From positions 1 to 47,586 of the forward strand of contig JAFYHN010000038.1 of assembly GCA_017539165.1 (NCBI GenBank): 47,586 nucleotides of DNA, given 5' to 3'. How positions within the stretch are numbered: the first letter of the stretch is position 1; each line of letters begins with the position of its first letter. This document shows positions 45,701 to 47,586 of this stretch, piece after piece. The position numbers and the translations under genes were made by a program. The stretch is from Eubacterium sp. GTDB lineage: Bacteria; Bacillota; Clostridia; Lachnospirales; Lachnospiraceae. The notes beneath the pieces are model-generated. The model was not told the origin of the DNA and made no database searches. It worked only from the letters and a program-made list of their open reading frames with translations.

Positions 45701-47465
45701 CCATAGCAGTTACGTTGTTACCATTTGCATCATACTCAAAGGATTCACTTGTTCCATCAGGGTAGACAGTCTTTATCAGATTTGCCTGGTTATCGTACTC
45801 ATAGGATATACGTCTGTTCTTTGCGTCAACACTTGCAACCTGGTTGCCGTCTTTATCATATTCATAGGTGGTTACATTTCCGGAATTATCTACACTCTGA
45901 ACTACGTTATCAGCATCGTCATAAGTGTATCTGCTTGTAAATGAGATCTCTTTTCCTTCTTCGGTTCTCTTTATTGTGACACCAGTACATCTGCCATTGT
46001 CATCGTATGTATAATAAGCACTTTCTCCGGCACCATTGGTTGTAGACAGGACATTTCCTTCAGAGTCATAGGTCATCTTCTGGTATACACCGATAGAATC
46101 TGTCATACCGATCAGCTGTCCATCTTTTGAATAATCGTAATCCATCTCGTTACCGTTAGCATCGGTAAGAGATTTAAGATATCCTGTGCTGTCATATGTC
46201 ATAGCCATGACAGTTTTATCCAGCATCTTGATTCCTGTTACATAGTTTTCTTCTGAATAAGAGTTTTCTACAACTGTTCCATCAGGGGCTGTTACCTTGG
46301 TACAGTTTCCGTTTGCATCATAAGAAAATCCTGTAGTATGTCCCTTTGCGTCTGTTTTAGAGATACAGTTATTATTTGCGTCATATTCATTTTTAGTTAC
46401 ATTTCCATATGGATCTTTAGTCTGTATTACATTTCCGTTGTCATCATAAACATACTGTGTTGCATTACCACGACGGTCTTTTATTATCTCAGATCTTCCT
46501 TCAACATCATGGCTGAATTCCATTCTGTTTCCGTCAGCGTCGATTGAAGCAACAAGTCTTCCCTCATCATCGTACTCATTTCTAGATACGGCAACGCCCA
46601 TTGGGTCTATGATAGATATGAGGTTGTGGTTCTTATCGTATGTATATGATACTGTTCTATCTGCGCTGTCTGTGACGCTGATAAGATCACCGGCTGCATC
46701 GTACTTGTAGATAGTCTTATTGCCATTAACGTCAATTGCTTCGGTAACACGGTTCTTTGAGTCACGCTTTACTTCGATACTCCTGCCATCTTCACCATGA
46801 TATCCGTTAGCATCTACTGTTATCTTGTGGCCAAGAGAATCTTCTATCCTATAAACCCCCTTATTCTTATTGAGATAGAGCTTCTCACCATTTTCTGTTG
46901 TGAGTCTATAGTTTATAGTGTCATAAACGCCATTCTCGTAGAACAGAATGTTTCCTCCTGATACTGCACCGCTGGTATCAGTAAGGATTTCAAGTTTAAC
47001 TTTCTGATTTGTTACACATTTATATCCGAGAGATACTTCCTGAATCGGACGAAGCACACCCATAGCAGGGCTGAATGTCAGTTCAAATCTGTCACTTGTT
47101 CCGTCTCCATATGTAACGGTCACATCGTGATCCTTCTTCTCTACCATCTGATATCTTGTAGAGAATCCAGAACCGGACTGAACCATTCCATATCCTTCTG
47201 CAAGAGATGCACTCTCATAAATCTTAAGTCCCTGGACAGACATGGACCAGCCATATCCAAAGTCGCCTGATTCTTTTACAGTGCTGTCATAGATTCTATT
47301 TACATTAACTGTAGTACCAGTAATCTTGGATGTTATATCTGTAAATCCGATATGCATGTTTCCGACTTTAAGTGCACCTTCGATATTTACTTTTCTGGTT
47401 ACAGTCTTAGAGTGACCTTTTCCATCTTTTACAGAAAGTCTGATCTGGTACTTTCCATTTGCAAG
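42798..47465 (-). CDS. Large Rhs/YD-repeat toxin with GH-E-like nuclease tip (5' end missing)
   Basis: A partial protein of more than 1550 residues. The frame runs in from the chimeric junction at about 47465 (ANGKYQIRLSVKDG just inside), so the annotated Met at 47357 is internal and the secretion region is missing. It begins with VNRIYDSTVKESGDFGYGWS, a typical Rhs entry. Then come dozens of YD repeats (for example YEYDANNNCISK, YTYDDNGNITK), the terminal core motif (FLYTGEQYN ... LRARYMDPSTGTFISMD) and NTDPSG. The tip is 251 residues: a Gly/Ala-rich hydrophobic stretch, then VELGHTKGNEFWYWRNWAE and NPDFY ... CNRSHQFE, matching the GH-E nuclease superfamily. A paired ankyrin immunity gene follows. 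Confidence 0.88.
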   Translation of the reverse strand, partial: LANGKYQIRLSVKDGKGHSKTVTRKVNIEGALKVGNMHIGFTDITSKITGTTVNVNRIYDSTVKESGDFGYGWSMSVQGLKIYESASLAEGYGMVQSGSGFSTRYQMVEKKDHDVTVTYGDGTSDRFELTFSPAMGVLRPIQEVSLGYKCVTNQKVKLEILTDTSGAVSGGNILFYENGVYDTINYRLTTENGEKLYLNKNKGVYRIEDSLGHKITVDANGYHGEDGRSIEVKRDSKNRVTEAIDVNGNKTIYKYDAAGDLISVTDSADRTVSYTYDKNHNLISIIDPMGVAVSRNEYDDEGRLVASIDADGNRMEFSHDVEGRSEIIKDRRGNATQYVYDDNGNVIQTKDPYGNVTKNEYDANNNCISKTDAKGHTTGFSYDANGNCTKVTAPDGTVVENSYSEENYVTGIKMLDKTVMAMTYDSTGYLKSLTDANGNEMDYDYSKDGQLIGMTDSIGVYQKMTYDSEGNVLSTTNGAGESAYYTYDDNGRCTGVTIKRTEEGKEISFTSRYTYDDADNVVQSVDNSGNVTTYEYDKDGNQVASVDAKNRRISYEYDNQANLIKTVYPDGTSESFEYDANGNNVTAMDRSGLKVTMEYDKLDRLVSKTYADGNKESYKYDAVGNLIEQTSITGARTTYAYDECDRNISITDTFGRKTTFAYDSQSKLISRTDCKNNKTTYTYDDNGNITKTTYPDGFSVTAQYDARNRIVSQADQNGYTTKYEYDAADKLTKVTDANGNIYTYSYDENGNLVKVTDPLNHSTEYTYDAVGHVASVKNAAGKVAEYDYDSTGKLVSEKDYAGNRTEYSYDDMDRVSSKKTADNEITYTYTDEGLLSAVKDKSGTVSYKYDKYNRLTAYTNAENITVSYEYDKYGNVSAIDNGFKKTQYEYDKRNRLTRVIDHNGKATVYEYDELGNRSALRYPNGDVVTYTYDKCQRLKTELIKDSSGKQIAKYTYTLGKAGERTRVDEEELSADTDSEGNEATVKTQISYTYDRSYRLTREVISRGRPYLNIQYSYDKASNRTMKYVSVNGDISLFADVDLDEIDVKTGKTNYTFNELNQLLSAKTDSGETTAYTYDDNGNLIKEQGEKTKDYKYDSENHLVSATVQQGNSLTSEDYTYDYAGNRTSKIVNELDVTKYVNDIYSDLTYVLAETDKDGKLKKSYTRGDELISSEIGTQSSGNNSQNTSTQNGTTNSTVRYFINDGHGSVRYLTDSEGKVTDRYTYDGYGNLLEKEGDTENDFLYTGEQYNYTTELYYLRARYMDPSTGTFISMDSYAGSLSDPISLHKYLYCHANPIMNTDPSGNHISVSQLAVGMGLNISEINAEVVRNAILIRTLKGAAIGAVAGAVLGGIDSALSGNGIKQVLFDTIKGALGGMCVGAVIAIALIYATVSLPVFISLKIFSYGMLITGALGVVIAAKDDNIPLALFRAITTLVSFFGFSSVLKNIKFTSWTDPSEHYLHRPYIRKGTMDAINEKTRVDYETGEIYDAISNKWVDPSEVELGHTKGNEFWYWRNWAERHGMTQADFNDFMNNPDFYAWQDIICNRSHQFEDSH
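43561..44754. repeat. Rhs core duplication, copy A
   Basis: The intact counterpart of 41189-42361, lying within the large Rhs gene and covering the last YD repeats and the terminal core. The copies lie about 2.4 kb apart in the same orientation, enclosing the GH-E tip and the ankyrin gene, so recombination between them would delete exactly one toxin/immunity pair. Confidence 0.9.
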
Positions 47466-47586
47466 AACCCAGAAGGGCCTGTGCTACCGCCTCAAGGTAT
47501 ACGAGCTGCCTGAAGGCGCCCGTTCCTCCAAGGGCCGCGCCGTGCAGAACCTGCTCACAATTGATGCGGACGACAGCATAAAGACC
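47466..47586 (+). CDS. gyrA: Fragment of DNA gyrase subunit A from another organism (assembly chimera)
   Basis: From about 47466 the plus strand encodes TQKGLCYRLKVYELPEGARS, SKGRAVQNLLTIDADDSIKT, which matches the GyrA C-terminal domain as seen in Bacteroidetes-like bacteria. Base composition jumps from AT-rich to clearly GC-rich at the same point. The minus-strand Rhs reading stays sensible up to about 47465 (LANGKYQ) and fails beyond. Both ends of this piece are cut: no start or stop is visible. It is best explained as a joining error in the assembly rather than as biology. Confidence 0.8.

Noticed and set aside
44755-47357. The many short repeats in the Rhs gene considered as a CRISPR array or tandem satellite.
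   Set aside because: They are degenerate YD-repeat codons in one long frame, with no conserved spacing or palindromic repeat units.

Overview
The window looks like chromosomal DNA of an anaerobic clostridium, most likely a Lachnospiraceae member. The evidence is a low G+C content, strong Shine-Dalgarno sites, TTGACA/TATAAT-type promoters, the Firmicutes pair of Prp protease and L27 with a cleavable N-terminus, the short HisG with HisZ, and an rplU-prp-rpmA-obgE-yhbY-nadD-yqeK-rsfS cluster. This is inferred from gene content only. The last ~120 bases (47466-47586) do not belong: they are GC-rich and encode a GyrA fragment of Bacteroidetes type on the plus strand, spliced into the middle of an Rhs gene. 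This is almost certainly an assembly chimera.

Left part, plus strand (163-11686): a PepD-type dipeptidase, then a five-gene MacB-like ABC export system (two adaptor lipoproteins, the second with a duplicated adaptor layout; a 959-residue FtsX-type permease; two ATPases, the second with an AbrB-like tail), an MscS channel and a radical SAM protein of the YtqA/YhcC type. A 362-base intergenic region follows, holding a terminator and an unusual nest of inverted repeats. Two Uma2-family PD-(D/E)XK proteins (one with a Cro/XRE-type HTH) run on the minus strand, divergent from a tyrosine recombinase.

Middle part, minus strand (14873-36454): housekeeping genes. These are proB; two flavoprotein genes and a DUF3048 lipoprotein downstream of ybeY; phoH; rpsU; a histidine operon (unknown gene-hisZ-hisG-hisD-hisB-hisIE with a HisF-like N-terminal domain) ending in alaS and read from a promoter that overlaps a perfect 20-bp palindrome; rsfS-yqeK-nadD-yhbY-obgE; and rpmA-prp-rplU behind a likely L21 leader. 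A secreted SH3b-NlpC/P60 hydrolase comes next.

Right part, minus strand (36673-47465): an accessory region. A GNAT enzyme and three unrecognised genes (two of them lipoproteins) lie downstream of a polymorphic-toxin locus. That locus has a large Rhs/YD-repeat protein with a GH-E-like nuclease tip and an ankyrin-repeat candidate immunity gene. A second, promoterless and start-codon-less copy of the Rhs C-terminal core follows, carrying a Hint domain and a different HNH-like nuclease tip, then a Tdi1/DUF1851-like candidate immunity gene. A short decayed YD-repeat relic and a third immunity-like gene complete it. The ~1.2-kb repeat shared by the two Rhs copies would allow in-frame tip switching. 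This is the most interesting system in the window.
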